From the NCBI RefSeq assembly GCF_014839805.1, contig NC_051119.1, positions 4,767,245 through 4,831,244 of the forward strand: a stretch of DNA of 64,000 bases, in the 5' to 3' direction. A program made the translations under genes and the position numbers. This document shows positions 42,492 through 54,535 of this stretch, piece by piece (positions within the stretch are counted from its first letter, which is position 1; each line of letters begins with the position of its first letter). The DNA is from Manduca sexta (taxonomy: Eukaryota > Arthropoda > Insecta > Lepidoptera > Sphingidae). The notes beneath the pieces were generated by a model. It was not told where the DNA came from. It made no database searches and was given only the letters and a program-made list of their open reading frames with translations.

Positions 42492-43366
42492 TAGCTTTTG
42501 CTCGCGGCTCCGCCCGCGTTATAAAGTTTTTCAGGCTAAAGTTTTCCATTATAAAAGTAGTAGTTTCCCGGGAGCCTATGTTCTTCCCAGGGTTTCAAAC
42601 TGTCTCCATACCAAATTTTATCTTAATACGTTGGGTAGTTTTTGAGTTTAAGACGTTCAGGCAGACGGATGCAGCGGGGACTTTGTTTTATAATATATTT
42701 TTTTAGAACTTTTTAAGAGGGATAATCCCGTCATACATCATTGTTGCATAACTTTAACCGTTTACGCAGCGCACACAACGGAAGCTCTCAAAACTAATAA
42801 ATTGTCCCCGTATTTGCAACATGTTTCATTACTGCTCCGCTCCTATTGGTCATAGCGTGATGATATACAGCCTATAGCACCCCACAAATAAAGGGCTATC
42901 CAACACAACGAATTTTTCAGTTCAAACTGGTAGTTCCTGAGATTAGCCATTACTGCTCCGCTCCTATTGGTCATAGCGTGATGATATATAACTTAGAGCA
43001 CTCCACGAACAAAGGGCTATCCAACGCAAAAAGAATTTTTCAGTTTGGACCGGTAGTTCCAGAGATTAGCCATTACTGCTCCGCTCCTATTGCGTATAGC
43101 GTGATGATATATAGCCTATAGCAATCCACGAATAAAGGGCTATCCAACGCAAAAATAATTTTTCAGTTTGGACCGGCAGTTCCAGAGATTAGCCATTACT
43201 GCTCCGCTCCTATTGGGTATAGCGTGATGATATAATCCTATAGCACTCCATGAACAAAGGGCTATCCAACGCCAAAAGAAATTTTCAGTTTGGACTGGTA
43301 GTTCCTGAGATTAGCGCGTTCAAACAAACAAACAAACAAACTCTTCAGCTTTATATAATAGTATAG
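42492..43366 (+). repeat. RTE-like tail expanded by a four-fold tandem repeat
   Basis: Begins 'actagcttttgctcgcggct' and ends '(aaac)n tcttcagctttata' plus 'atagtatagaag'. Between 42827 and 43316 a unit starting 'cattactgctccgctcctat' repeats four times (starts 42827, 42948, 43071, 43194; spacing 121-123). Each unit ends in 'gttcc(t/a)gagattagc'. The shorter copy at 30.7 kb has a single such end. No protein-coding part remains. Confidence 0.75.
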
Positions 43367-43639
43367 AAGTATAGATAGTATAGAGTATAGATGTCGCAGT
43401 AGTCAAAGTTGCGTTAATGATGAGATGTGTATTCGTCTGCCAAGTTTGAATTTCCCGCCCTCTAAATTCGCCGCCCAGGGCACGGGCCCTGGCTTGCCCC
43501 CCCCTAGATCCGAGGCTGACTGAGAGTGTTATAAACGTAAGAGTAGACAAATATAATGAGAAAGCTTCGAACTGCTAAGCTATCGGGAGTTACACGTGTT
43601 ATTGTGAGTCAACCATAAAAGATAGACATATGCTGTCGT

Positions 43640-43903
43640 GGGATATTTTTTACATAATTTTAAGGAGAACATTTCCGTCATACATGATTTCTGTGTAGCT
43701 TTAACCACTAAGGATGCACACGCGACGGAAGCTTAAAAAATGGAATAACTTCTCCCGTTTTCCCAACATTTACCTTCACTGCTCTGCTCCTATTAATTGT
43801 AGCGTGATGAAAAGTATACTATAACCAGCACAGGAGTATGACAAATAATTGTACCAAGTTTCGTTAAAATCCGTCGAGTAGTTTTTGTTTCTATAACGGT
43901 TAT

Positions 43904-43964
<61 letters not shown>

Positions 43965-43980
43965 AATTGTACTAATTGCA
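43640..43980 (+). repeat. RTE-like tail, related single-unit copy
   Basis: 'ggagaacatttccgtcatac' and 'cttcactgctctgctcctat' correspond to the region before and at the first unit of the 42.5-kb element. It then ends with 'gtaccaagtttcgttaaaat' and a (cagA)n tail. Confidence 0.6.
43905..43961. repeat. (GACA)n microsatellite
   Basis: About 14 perfect 4-bp units. Located at the 3' end of the preceding retroposon tail, it most likely grew from that element's simple-repeat tail. Confidence 0.85.
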
Positions 43981-44357
43981 TTTTTGGCATCAGTATCAAT
44001 CCCTAATCACCCCCTGATAGTTATTTTGGAAATATATTTCATGTACAGAATTGACCTCTCTACAGATTTATTATAAGTATATAGAATAGATTTCCTTCTC
44101 AGTATTTGAACTTATTTCTGAATTCATGTTTTCACAGAAAATCCGCTACAGTTAAATCGTATTCAGCAAATTACTTGTTAATTGGTTCCAAGCATTCAAG
44201 GACTCAATAAAACCATATTGCTGAAATATCTATTAACTCTTAATGTAAATTATATTTATAAGGCTTGGGAAGATTGAATCATGTTTACATCATATAAAAT
44301 AACAGTTAAAAATCTCGTCACTTATAGTAAAAATAAATTTGCAAAACGCACTAAAGC
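43981..44357. other. Unassigned AT-rich stretch
   Basis: An acceptor-like 'ttcatgttttcacag' near 44135 leads into frames that close quickly. Not called. Confidence 0.35.
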
Positions 44358-44359
44358 AA

Positions 44360-44650
44360 CTGGTGGTTGGTCTGTCATATGTGAGAGTCCGCCTGGATAG
44401 TTACCACCGCTATTTCTAATTCTGCCGCCAAGCAGCAGTGTGTAGTCACGTTTGTGTTCTGATATAAAAAACATTGTTGCCAGTAACTACTGGACATAAT
44501 AAGACTTAACATCTCATGTCTCAGGATGGTGAGCGCAGTGAAATACCAAACAATATTTTGTAATACAAGGTTGGATAGTGTTTCTACTGTTTATAGGCGA
44601 TCGTATCGCTTATCATCAGGCGAAATCATTCAAAGCCATAAAAAAAATAT
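44360..44650 (-). repeat. R320, 5' end shortened
   Basis: From 'aactggtggttggtctgtca' to 'gcttatcatcaggcgaaatc', lacking most of the 'gacgagacgagcttgcc' end. Confidence 0.7.
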
Positions 44651-45779
44651 GATTTCTTAAATCGCTATAAAATGCCCCTCTGCCTTCCTCTGGGGGGATT
44701 ATTTGTAGCTTTATTTTTTTTTAACTTCACTTACCAAAATATTTACGCATACCCAAAATGTTTGCAAGAGAGTGTACGTACCTTGTTAAGGTGCGCTGCG
44801 TAAGTGACAATATACTATGAGTGGCAAATGCGATCGCTATTACACTGCCAAGGAAATGGGAAACTATCGTATAAAAGAGGTTGCTGAGGGAGCGTATAAA
44901 CCTATTACAGGAACCAAATTATAGTATAGTTTAGTTCTATATATCGATGGCTTCTAGTAAACATATTTGTTGATAAAAGATACCATTTACAAAAATGCGT
45001 ATTTATTCTAAAGTAAATTAAGAATAAAATTTATAGTAATAATAATGATTAGTTAATTCTTTATACTTTTTAAACGACTTTAAAAAAGGAGGAGATTATC
45101 AATTCGATGTGAATGTTTTTATTTTGTGTCTTTTTTTTTATTGTAATTTAATTTATGTAATTTTTTTCATTTGTATAAGCAGTTCCTAAAATGTAGTTTG
45201 TAATTTTTTTTATTGATAATTTTTATTCTTTTTTGTTTCACTCAATCATCTTTGTATTTCCACTGTAAGCTTTTAAGATACTTGTCAATTTCTATATTCT
45301 TCCTGAAAAGGCTTGTACTACAATATTACAACCCGCTACACTCCTCAATGAAACCATCTCACAATGCCTTTGTGTTGCCGTATAAATATGAAAACAACGC
45401 GCCGGATATAGGATGGAAATTGAACTCTCGTCAGCAGGACACTGGGATATCGACTTATAAAGATAAAATTGACTTTGTCGGGATATAGTGAAGAGTTATT
45501 TTTGTTTGACGCGAAACACAGCTTTGTAGATAAGTCGAAACTTTGCTAGGACATCTTATTGGTTGGGCTTTTCTTTAGCTCTTGATATAAGCAAGTTCAA
45601 TTCGTAAGTACCCAAGTAATGAAAAAACCTTTGAAATTTATTTATTACTAACCTTCTCGCGGCTTCAATTCGAAATCAGTTTGTATCAAAATTTTCTCGT
45701 ATAAATGCCGACCTACCAGATTTTTAACCCGCGACCCCTACAACCTTAATCGTTATATTTCAGTAAATTTACATAAAAC
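44651..45779. other. Unassigned stretch with an F-end scrap
   Basis: 45068-45120 (cgactttaaaaaaggaggag) is a minus-oriented F end. 44780-44900 is GC-richer and contains a TATA-like 'cgtataaaagagg', not supported as a promoter. The 91-codon frame at 45213-45488 has a more protein-like C-terminal third but no recognisable family. Confidence 0.4.
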
Positions 45780-46098
45780 TTTAATGTACTAGTAACCTAA
45801 ACCTTCTTCAAGAATTGCAATATCTTTTAGTAAAAACCGTATAATAATCCGTTCAGTAGATTTTGAGAAAATCGATCACATACGGATACAGTTTTTGGGG
45901 ACTGATTTATAATATGCATAGATTTTACTCATAGCTCTGATGCGTGAATTTGTTACGAGATAAAAGTAGCCTATAGCACTCAGGCATAATCTGGCTTCCT
46001 ATTAGTAAAAGAATTTTTAAAATCGGTTCTGTAGTTCTAGAGATTTGCCCCTACAAACATACTCACAAACTTTTCCTCTTTCTAATATTAGCACAGAC
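45780..46098 (+). repeat. RTE-like tail pieces
   Basis: Two successive scraps: 45835-45925 (aataatccgttcagtagatt, ggatacagtttttgggga) and 45955-46098 (aagtagcctatagcactcag, gttctagagatttgcccc, ending tctaatattagcacag). Confidence 0.55.
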
Positions 46099-46154
46099 TT
46101 ACTAGGTATTGCAAGGCATAGTCTATGTGAAACGAAAGCGTATAGAAATATCAT

Positions 46155-46421
46155 ACATACATACATACATAACATCACGCATTTATCCCCGAAGGGGTAT
46201 GCAGAGGCGCAACTAGGGCACCCACTTTTCGCCAAGTATGTTCCGTCCCATGATGTGATAGGGGGCGAGCCTATCGCCATATCGGGCACAAATTCCAGAC
46301 TCCGGGCTGATACTGAGCAGAAAAAACCCAAATATCACTTTGCCCGACCCGGGATTCGAACCCAGGACCTCAGAGCGCTATTGTACCGGGCATGCAATAC
46401 AACTACGCCACCGAGGCAGTC
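46155..46421 (-). repeat. SINE-B, reference full-length copy
   Basis: On the minus strand it begins 'actgcctcggtggcgtagtt' (box A region), has a perfect box B 'gggttcgaatccc', and ends 'aaatgcgtgatg' plus (tatg)n, with 'atcccatgatgtg'-like landmarks inverted in the body. The intact promoter makes it potentially transcribable. The 104- and 133-codon frames on both strands are by-products. Confidence 0.85.
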
Positions 46422-46504
46422 ATTACCGTTATTTTTTAGTTGTTGATTGATTTCTGATAACTTACCCTTGTACGTCTAATATTTGAATCCTAACACCTAT
46501 CAAA

Positions 46505-46970
46505 TCCCTCCCAAGGTAATTCTTGTGCTTGGTCTTCACACCGAATGCACGCCCGGGGAGACATTAGCCGCGACCCTAGGCACACAGTTAAGTGTGCATA
46601 CCTCATACTTGCCAATATACTTTAAGGCTTATAATTGCTCGTTAAAATTTCCTGACCTTTATTAAAACGCAGTTTGTGTTTGATTCAATCAACGACTAAT
46701 TTTATTGCACAGATAATAGAGATAACAACATAAAGTTTCTTATATAAACCGTAAGTGGCGCTAGTATCTATGTATGTAATATTATTTTGTTACTAAACAA
46801 GAATAAATAACAACCTTCTCCCCTCTGCTCATTCTAAGAGTTTTCCTCCTTCCCCACACTTCCTACCCAACTAACGCCTAGCTTTTCTCCAGGCTCCAGT
46901 CCCTAAGCCGGGGGATTCCAGTATCCCATTTGTAGGTATCCCTCAGTTTTGACTGCGGAATCCGATATAA
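46505..46970 (+). repeat. R330 with about 150 bp of foreign sequence
   Basis: The left part ends near 46660 (ttgctcgttaaaatttcctg) and the right part resumes near 46815 (cttctcccctctgctcattc), ending 'ttttgactgcggaatccg'. The interval is AT-rich and unmatched in the window. Confidence 0.6.
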
Positions 46971-47334
46971 AAAAAACACCTATCAATTCAAATAAATTCC
47001 CAAAAAGTTATACCAACGCACCCCTTCCTGTCACACGAAAATGCCATCCAAAAATCGGTTTTAATTACAAACCGTTTCTGTCAAACGTCAGTGTCGGAAC
47101 CGCCGAAGTTTGCCGGAAATTTCAATATCCAAGTTGAAATGGGGACGAGATAAAGAATGAATGGATGGGGCTTTGAGCGTGGTTGATGTCATCAATGACG
47201 TCACACATGTTTTAATGCGAATTGTGCTTTATTGTATCAAGCGTGAAGTTTAAATATTATTGCATAAGTCAAAGGGTGTACGTGAAAGGGCGAACAAATT
47301 AATTGGCTGGGTGTTTGTTAGATTTTAGTGGAGT
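46971..47334. other. Unassigned stretch
   Basis: Slightly GC-richer than average. It contains a TGACGTCA palindrome (near 47198) that is as likely chance as function. Confidence 0.35.
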
Positions 47335-47403
47335 GGATTTAAACAGGCCAGCATAATTGTGTCGACTGACGATAAGCAATCCTCTCGTCATTCGACACTA
47401 CCC
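47335..47403 (+). repeat. R250 core fragment
   Basis: 'aacaggccagcataattgtg' and 'cgactgacgataagcaatcc' only; both ends lost. Confidence 0.55.
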
Positions 47404-48469
47404 AATATCAAAGACGCTATCATGTTAAAGTTAGCATCTTAAGATAGTCGCTATTTAACATATGTATTCTACGGCTGTCAAAAAAATATTAACGAAAATA
47501 GACTCTATTTCATGCGCTTAAAGGGCTGTGTGCAGCCGCTTATCTCTTGACAGAAAATTGATGGATTAAAAAACGCATATCAACAACATCTCAAATGATA
47601 TTTGAAGTCACAATGAGTGACGAATTTTGACAGGTGAACTTTCTTTATGAGATGGCACCGACCCAGCCGACAGGCGCTTACAAGGACAACTCAAGCTTTG
47701 TTTATTAAATACTTCAGAAGTTTAAAAATCCCTAGGATACTGCTTAAGTGTAAGTTTAGTTTATTAATACGTTCCTCAATAAACATTAAATTATTCAGTT
47801 GAATATAAAATACATTTTTCTTAGATTTTTAATAACCACATCCAGTTTGATTAATTCGATGTTAATTCAAAAGCAACTTTAACTGGAAAGGTCTTTAAAT
47901 GCCCCGCGACATAAATTTAATGAATAATACATTTTTTTTTTACTCAATACAACCGCAAAAAAGTTATCGTTTGGTCGTTTTTGCATTATTTAAATTTCTA
48001 AGCGTTTGGGTTTAACTAAATTCAAAATAAGAATTTCAATTTGAATTTTTGTTCGTTAATTACGAATTCGCTTTGCTTTTATAGTATTTTTTCGGCTGAG
48101 ATAATGTGATTTTCGAAATCTCCTCTATGCAAATTTATATATCATAAGTACTATCGCTTCGTCACATTATTTTTTAAAACGATTCATTCATAACTACAAC
48201 AATAGTATAATACCAAATCAAATATGTACTTGTTATATATAAAAAGTATTAAATGAAACGTTTTTTTCATTCACAGTTGGAGTACAATTTGTACATCATC
48301 TAAAAACACAGGAAGGAATTTTATTTATAAAAAATACAAAAAGTTAGTAAGCCTACTAGCCGCGACAGTGGTTGGAGGTTGACTAAGTGAATGGCAATTA
48401 CCTTGCTTTTGTCTTGCCAGTATTGAGCTCAGACAATGTATCTATGTAATAAAAACAACCTAGATTTTA
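47404..48469. other. Unassigned stretch
   Basis: A moderately GC-rich patch at 47520-47700 (gggctgtgtgcagccgctta) has no match in the window. The rest is AT-rich. Confidence 0.35.
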
Positions 48470-48575
48470 TATTAATGTTTTGCTATTTCACGGTAGTTTA
48501 AGTTACCATCACATGAGCGCAAATTTTTTGCATAACAATCTTCCCAATGTCCGCTCTATATAATCTTATAGCTCT
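48470..48575 (+). repeat. J repeat
   Basis: 'ttaatgttttgctatttcac' and 'cccaatgtccgctctata' match 17826-17950. Confidence 0.55.
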
Positions 48576-48756
48576 CTGATTTGTACCAATTATTTTGCAG
48601 CCAAAATCTGTTTTATCCCATCTAGAACATGGATAAATCATTTAAGACTAGACAGCTTTATACTGCAGTAGCTTGTATCCTAAAATATATTTATAAGATG
48701 CGGAGATAACATTTTTAAAATCTTTTAACTTTTAAGTAACATTTTTATATCGATAC

Positions 48757-49424
48757 TAGCTGACCCGGTGAACGTTGTACCGCCTGACAGTCGATTCTTT
48801 AATTTTTTAAATACTTAGTCTGCTATTTCGGACACCGAATTAGGGGCCTTATTGTCTATCCCGCACGTTATTTTGACAGTGTGTAACAAGCACGTAACAC
48901 AACGCATCATGTTTAGGACTATAGAAATTTGGCTTACAGAATATCATTCCATACACATTTCTCGAAGATAACATGACACGGCCGCGTTACGCGTTTACAC
49001 TATCATACAGAATAAGGGCCCAGCTAGTAAGATAAAAAAAGAAAAAAGAAAGTTGATAAGCCAAAAACTACTTTATGTCAAAAAATAAAAACTATAAAAC
49101 ACTTAAAATTCTTTCTACCGTTCCATTTAACGTCACTCAATTGTTTTGCCTTCCCGGAACCCATCCACTAACACTTAATCTTTATGGTATGGTATTAAAG
49201 TTCAAATTGACTTAAGTATTATTACGAATCTTTTGTATGGGAATATAGAAAAGAGTTGCTTTTAGACTTTTTCAGGCAATTTTTAAAATTTTTCTCTCCG
49301 TAAGAACCATCATCGTACTTCGAGGAATATACTAAAAGAAGAATTAGCGAAATCGGTTCAGCTGCTCTCGAAATTTGCGCTTAGCAACACATTCAGCGAT
49401 TCATTTTTATATTATAGATAAATA
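48757..49424 (+). repeat. RTE-like tail interrupted by a Harbinger-like MITE
   Basis: Begins 'actagctgacccggtgaacg' and ends 'aaatcggttcagctgctctc' followed by 'tttatattatagat'. The MITE at 48844-49020 sits near its 5' side. Confidence 0.6.
48844..49020. mobile_element. Harbinger-like MITE, copy 2
   Basis: 177 bp, the same length as copy 1 at 4014 and differing at about ten positions, mostly in the left half. The ends are GGGCCTTATTGTC and ATACAGAATAAGGGCC. The flanks are tag (left) and cag (right): a 3-bp duplication with one later change, again CWG-like. Confidence 0.75.
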
Positions 49425-49584
49425 CTGCGCCACCGGTAGCTGTGTTTATACTTCATACAATTGTCTACGTTTTTTTCGTCGCTTGTTGCTTGCCGCGCTG
49501 CAAATCGCATCGCAACGTCGCGAGTAGTTGTGGCATGACAGTCAGTCTATATGTTTGTATACATCACGCGTAAACTACACCATG

Positions 49585-49735
49585 GAATTGAATGCAGTTT
49601 TCACCGATGTATTGCTAGAGGTCTTACTTAAAATATTAGCTCCATTTTATCCCAAGAAAATAAGAAGATATACTTTTATCTTGGAAGAACTTTCACACGG
49701 AGGCGGAGCCGCGAGCAAAAACTATTATAGAATAT
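49585..49735 (-). repeat. RTE-like tail
   Basis: 'aatgcagttttcaccgatgt' to 'ggcggagccgcgagcaaaaa'. The plus-strand 74-codon frame here is incidental. Confidence 0.6.
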
Positions 49736-49824
49736 TTTTATTTGAAAATTAATCACCTAAAGGTTAAATGTGGCCACACGTATGTCTTCTATAACATACT
49801 AATTATTCATGTTATTTGTTACAG

Positions 49825-49849
49825 GTATCCCGATAAATATAAGGAGGAT
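49825..49849 (+). CDS. Possible 25-nt microexon
   Basis: Bounded by a good acceptor (catgttatttgttacag) and a strong donor (GAT|GTAAGTACC). With one carried base it reads YPDKYKED and ends in phase 0, joining directly to the IPNAG frame of the 54424 candidate. With two it reads IPINIRR; phase 0 hits a stop. Confidence 0.25.
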
Positions 49850-50757
49850 GTAAGTACCTATTTCATGTAAATGAAATATTAATATATGACTTATTAATAT
49901 TATGCCATTTGGACGACTTTGTGATTGTAACTGTGAACTAATTTAGTTGCAACTAACGACTAGAGATGGCTTAAAGGTTATAACTTTAAATTATATGAAA
50001 ATATGAAACTGTTAATTTTATTTACAATTGTTACAACTTCCGTTAAAAGTTATAACTTATGGACACAGTAAATGCCCGTAATTTAATATTAAATAAAAAA
50101 ATAATAATAGTTTTTTGTTACAAAAGTTTCATACATATTTAAAATCAGCACTTTTTCTGTATATTTTTTTAACTTCTAAAATTTTTTTCGAAATAATGTC
50201 GCTTATGTCATTTCCCTTTCAACCATCAATATGGTATTGGTACAATACTATTTGGTTTGAAAAAAAATATTGCCACATTATTACCGACATATCCAAACGC
50301 CTTCTATATTTCGTTGCATACGTTTTCCTATTGTCTCGGGAGTGCTTCACTCTTTAGGCATCTCATTATACCCAGTAATTACACCGGCAGTCCTTAAAAG
50401 TGTTTGTACTCTGGCAGAGGGGACGATACCAGACGGACACTCATAAACAAGAGTCCAGGGGTGCCTTTATATAAGTTAACGATCGTAAAAATTTACCGAT
50501 ACGATTTAGAAGTCAATTCGATTTAAAAACACTAACCGCCAATTTTAATAAACGACCTCAATTGCCATTTTCGATCTATCGTTAGAATTAACCAATCAGG
50601 TAATTTTAATACATGCTTACAAATGATTTATTTGGATTGTTTTGTTTTCGTTATCGGATAGAAGATCAAGATCGTTTATTGATAACGGCCGATTGTCAAA
50701 TTTTGAAATTCTGAATGGGCAAGCACGTGCACTTATTTTTCACCATGTATGTTCTGT
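49850..50757. other. Unassigned stretch with scraps
   Basis: 50140-50235 (L repeat; tttcgaaataatgtcgctta, cctttcaaccatcaat) has a relative at 53080-53170. 50360-50410 is a diverged R320 relative (cccagtaattacaccggc). Otherwise nothing. Confidence 0.4.
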
Positions 50758-50955
50758 GATCTGTATTGTTTGGTATTCCCCTGCACTCGCCATCCTAAAA
50801 CATGAGATGTTAAGTCTCATTATATCAAGTAGTTACACTGGCTACAATGGCCTTCAAACCGGAACACAACAGTGACTACACACTGGTGCTTGGCGGTAGA
50901 AACACTACGGTGGTACCTACCTAGGCGAACTCTAAAATATAAAAGACCTACCACT
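50758..50955 (+). repeat. R320 3' two-thirds
   Basis: From 'ctgtattgtttggtattccc' to 'agacctaccactaataaa'. Confidence 0.7.
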
Positions 50956-52497
50956 AATAAACTACTTAACTAGTAACTACTTTGAGGACAAAGGCGCGAA
51001 ATGAATAATATTATTTAAAAAAAAGTTAATTCAATATTACAAAACGTTGCACACAAAAGCTAACACAAGCTAATTGCTGTTGGCAAAACAATTTCTCATA
51101 ACATTACCATGACAAAGATGGTAAATCAAGATGCTGCAGGTAAACGGATCGTAATGATTACGAATGTGTCGAGAAATGTCGCGCGTTTATCACTCCCGCT
51201 AACGTTTGCGAGCGCGCGGTGTCCATGATGCTTGAAATTGTTGGACATTTTTGAATAAAATCGTTTTGGTAATTCATAGGGTATTTAAGAGTATAAAATC
51301 TGTTTCTTTAGTCTAAGCACCTCGCCTAACAGCAGAAACCAGAAATTACGAAAATCAAGCTAGGCTGAGGTTAACATCTTAGATAGTAGTCAATATGAGT
51401 CTTCGTAATGCAATTTTTGGGGTACTTTCTAACTTAATTGTGTTTATTGCTAATTTTGTAACATAATTAATTTTGACAATAAATAGATAATTATTCATGA
51501 TTATTAGACTAACAAAGGAGAAAGCAGGTCCCCTAATGTTTAATCTACGCTACTCACTAAAATGATTATAATAGAGCCTCAATTAGACAAAGCGAGTTTC
51601 TTGCATCAAGTTCTTTGAGGCGAATCACGCTTGTCAACGCTAGCAAGAATTGCCTCGCCATTATGTTCAGATGGGGCAATTGTTTTTTATGCTTTCAATT
51701 TATTTGTTGGCCTGGCAAAGGCCGGCTTATACCAACACACTGGACTTCGGGTGAACGCTTTAGGCGCTCGCAATCCTTGAAACACCTGATAAGTAGAGGT
51801 CCAATAGAATTTCACCTGAAATGATTAAAAACGATATCGATAAAATCCTTAGTTAATCGCAAAAGTATTTCAAATAAACTAACGCATTACGACAGCCATT
51901 TAATTTTATAACTCAGATATTTCGTACTTTAATCTTATAAGGACAGTCCTGTAACATGGTTACCCTAGTCTCGGTGCGGGAGGCACTCTAGCTGATTGCA
52001 AACCCGACCTGCGTCTCCGATATATCCCCCTGGAATGGTCCTGAAGGCATCAGTTTTATTGCCTCTAGTTATATGTTAACAGTGTGATATTGATTGGAGT
52101 TAGTGATTTGATCCGTAGTGTAGTGGTTTTATTTGTTTTTCCCTAATATTAAATACGGGGAGGTTGGGGAAAGGGTGGAACTAGGTTTCCAATTTTTTTT
52201 TTATTATATTACCTAATGAAATAATCGACAAAATTTGGATACATTGGTTGCGCTGTCGCTTAATACTAAGAGAATAAAACGTATCCTATATTATCATCAG
52301 CCGTCAAACAGCAACTGACTTCTATGTACCGGTTATTTCTGGTCCGTCATTAAAACTGAACATGGCTGCTGACTTTGAAAACGATAGACTTTCACTAAAA
52401 ACAATAATTTTGCAAATACGCAGTCTATAGCTGACACAATAAGAATCTACTTTCAAATTGATATATTTTATTCATTAATATATTATTTTATTACACT
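50956..52497. other. Unassigned stretch
   Basis: GC-richer patches at 51160-51230 (cactcccgctaacgtttgcg), 51610-51800 and 51960-52060 (cggtgcgggaggcactctag) have no partner in the window. The second ends in a weak R250-like 'gtccaatagaatttcacc'. No exon called. Confidence 0.35.
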
Positions 52498-52660
52498 GGT
52501 GGATATTTGTCTCGGATATCAACCACCGTAGACAAATTATAAAATCCGCCATAGGAGCCTACGTGTGCCATACTCTAGTATCAGCTTGTATATATATTTC
52601 GAACGGGACAGCATTGAGTCTGTCACGTGGTAATCTCTCATCAATTTCTCTATCTGAACT
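52498..52660 (+). repeat. R250, strongly diverged
   Basis: 'ggtggatatttgtctcggat', 'aaatccgccataggagcc' and 'gcttgtatatatatttcg' keep the R250 order with many changes. Confidence 0.5.
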
Positions 52661-52699
52661 CGTCTTACTCAGATACAACAGATTTTTTCCATGTCCATA

Positions 52700-52995
52700 T
52701 ATAAGACATACATATCGCGCCTTCATCTTCAAAGCATAATCAGATACAACAAAGTATATTGCCGTGTCAATATATAACTCACGTACATTTCACCTTCATC
52801 CTCGAAGGAGTGGGCTAAGCTATTAAAGTGTCGACATTTCTCCATGTCTATCTTTTCGCCAAGTTTATTCCGTCCCATGATGTGATAGGGGGCGAATCCT
52901 CAAAGGAGTAAGCTAAGCAACGAGAGTGTCGACTTTTTCTCCATGTCTATTCCGTTCCATGATTCAATAGCGGGCGATTCTATCTCCATATCGAC
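52700..52995 (-). repeat. SINE-B 3' halves, duplicated
   Basis: The segment 'ttcatcctcgaaggagtggg' to 'cccatgatgtgatagggggc' (52790-52890) is followed by a second 'cctcaaaggagtaagctaag' to 'cattcaatagcgggcg'-like copy (52898-52980), sharing 'gagtgtcgac' and 'tctccatgtctat'. A third weaker start lies near 52715. Confidence 0.55.
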
Positions 52996-54423
52996 GGTTG
53001 AAAGACTAATTTACTTAAGCGTCATTTTTTTACGACACTCAGTTTCATACATATATAATTTTTTTTCTGTTTTCACTATGGCACTTTTTTATGTTTTTTT
53101 TTTTTTAAACTAGTTAATTTGTTTCGAAAAAAATGGCGCTTAGTTCATTTATCCTTTCAACCGTCGATATAAAAAAACATCATAACTTTCACCTTAGAGC
53201 CTATTCTTCCACTTTCCTCCTTCCCTTTAAATTTTTAATACCATAATGACGCATGAATAAATTATAAAGTCTAAAATATGCATTGCCACATCCAGATATT
53301 TTATGACACAACTTGCAAGGTGCTCCTTGGATCTCGCCTGAGGTGTTGAAAAATTCATGGCCGTAAGTGGGTAGTGGAATATCAAAGCGGGTAAGGAGAC
53401 ATTTTCCCGATTAGTTCTTTAAATTTCGCCGTCGAATCGTTAAATTAAGTATTTGGTGAAATTGCTTGGTGAAAGAAAAAGTAGAAAGTGACAATTTGTT
53501 TTTTCCTTAAACGAAATTGATTTTAGGAGTTGCCCACTAAAGCCAAACCAAATTCTATTTACAAAAAAAAATAGTAGAGTGTGACTAATATTTTTTTTTT
53601 GGCTGAAACGAAATTAACATTGAGTTTAGGGGTTGCCCAGTCAAGCCAACCCAAATTCTATTTAAAAAAAATCTACTTGTCTAATTCTATAAAAAAAATA
53701 CCACGTAGGCGAACAAAATTAGAGTTATGATAAACACAAGTTATCAAGAATAGTTAGTATTACTAAGTTACATTTAAATAAATTATATGACCGACATTTT
53801 AAATTAGGGATAAAATTAAATAAAAAAGCACAAGGTACACCAAAGAAACCAGTTTAGGCTGGCAGGTAAAAGGAATTAAAAAGATAGCGAAAATAGATTT
53901 TCATAGATTTCGATATATAATTTTTTAATAGATTATCCTACAAAGAGTAGAAAAATATTTCGAGTTTTTTTTTTGCAACAGAATTTTCATTAATTGTATT
54001 TTTTGCTTAAAATAAACAGTTTGGTAACTGATGAAAATTATGAAACATTTTGCAAAATATTAAATATTAATTTACTCGTATGAGAGACGTACACATCTCA
54101 CTTATCATGGTGAAAAGTAATATAACTAAAATTATGTTATATAAAAAAACTTTCCATTTCACTTCCATGGTATTAAGTAATATACTTAACTAAAAATATT
54201 TTCTAGTATATTCTCAATTCCAAAAAATTTGAGAGCACAAATTAAAATTCAAATCCCAACTCGAGTGAACCATAACAAAACTGCATGAAATCCAACACTT
54301 AGATTTAAAAGTTGTATTTCTCATTTAAAAATAATCAAGAAGATTGGATACAAATTGAGTGCGCGTCTCATCTCGACTGTTGCGATGACAAATTAAAACT
54401 CGTCTGCTCGGTTTGTTTTTTAG
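52996..54423. other. Unassigned AT-rich stretch with a local duplication
   Basis: 53080-53170 is an L repeat (tttcgaaaaaaatggcgctt). At 53509-53690 a roughly 95-bp block recurs (ggagttgcccactaaagcca / ggggttgcccagtcaagcca). No exon-like segment before 54424. Confidence 0.4.
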
Positions 54424-54484
54424 ATTCCAAATGCGGGAACTGTAGTGGCCCTTGGGCTAGGTACGTCTGGCTTTCTTGGAGGAG
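54424..54484 (+). CDS. Possible 61-nt internal exon (E5)
   Basis: The acceptor tcggtttgttttttag and the donor GAG|GTAATG bound a markedly GC-richer segment. Phase 0 reads IPNAGTVVALGLGTSGFLGG, a Gly-rich hydrophobic peptide, leaving one base. With two carried bases it reads SKCGNCSGPWARYVWLSWR, leaving two. The third frame has a stop. Phase 0 continues directly from YPDKYKED at 49825. An internal GTACGT could serve as an alternative donor. Not recognised as a known domain. Confidence 0.35.
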
Positions 54485-54535
54485 GTAATGAGAATTAGAG
54501 TTCAGTAGTCAATTTTAAGACTTAATTACTTTTAA

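Noticed and set aside
43905..43961. CRISPR-like short direct repeats
   Set aside because: Pure (GACA)n with no spacers; a microsatellite.
44865..44885. TATA-like promoter 'cgtataaaagagg'
   Set aside because: In DNA this AT-rich such motifs are common, and no transcript start or open frame follows.
46340..46421. tRNA gene suggested by a perfect box B and box A region
   Set aside because: It is the head of SINE-B; no cloverleaf-closing acceptor stem is apparent and a SINE body follows. The same applies to the head at 61670-61752.
46045..46446. 133-codon plus-strand frame
   Set aside because: It runs antisense through SINE-B and its flank; other SINE-B copies do not keep the frame.
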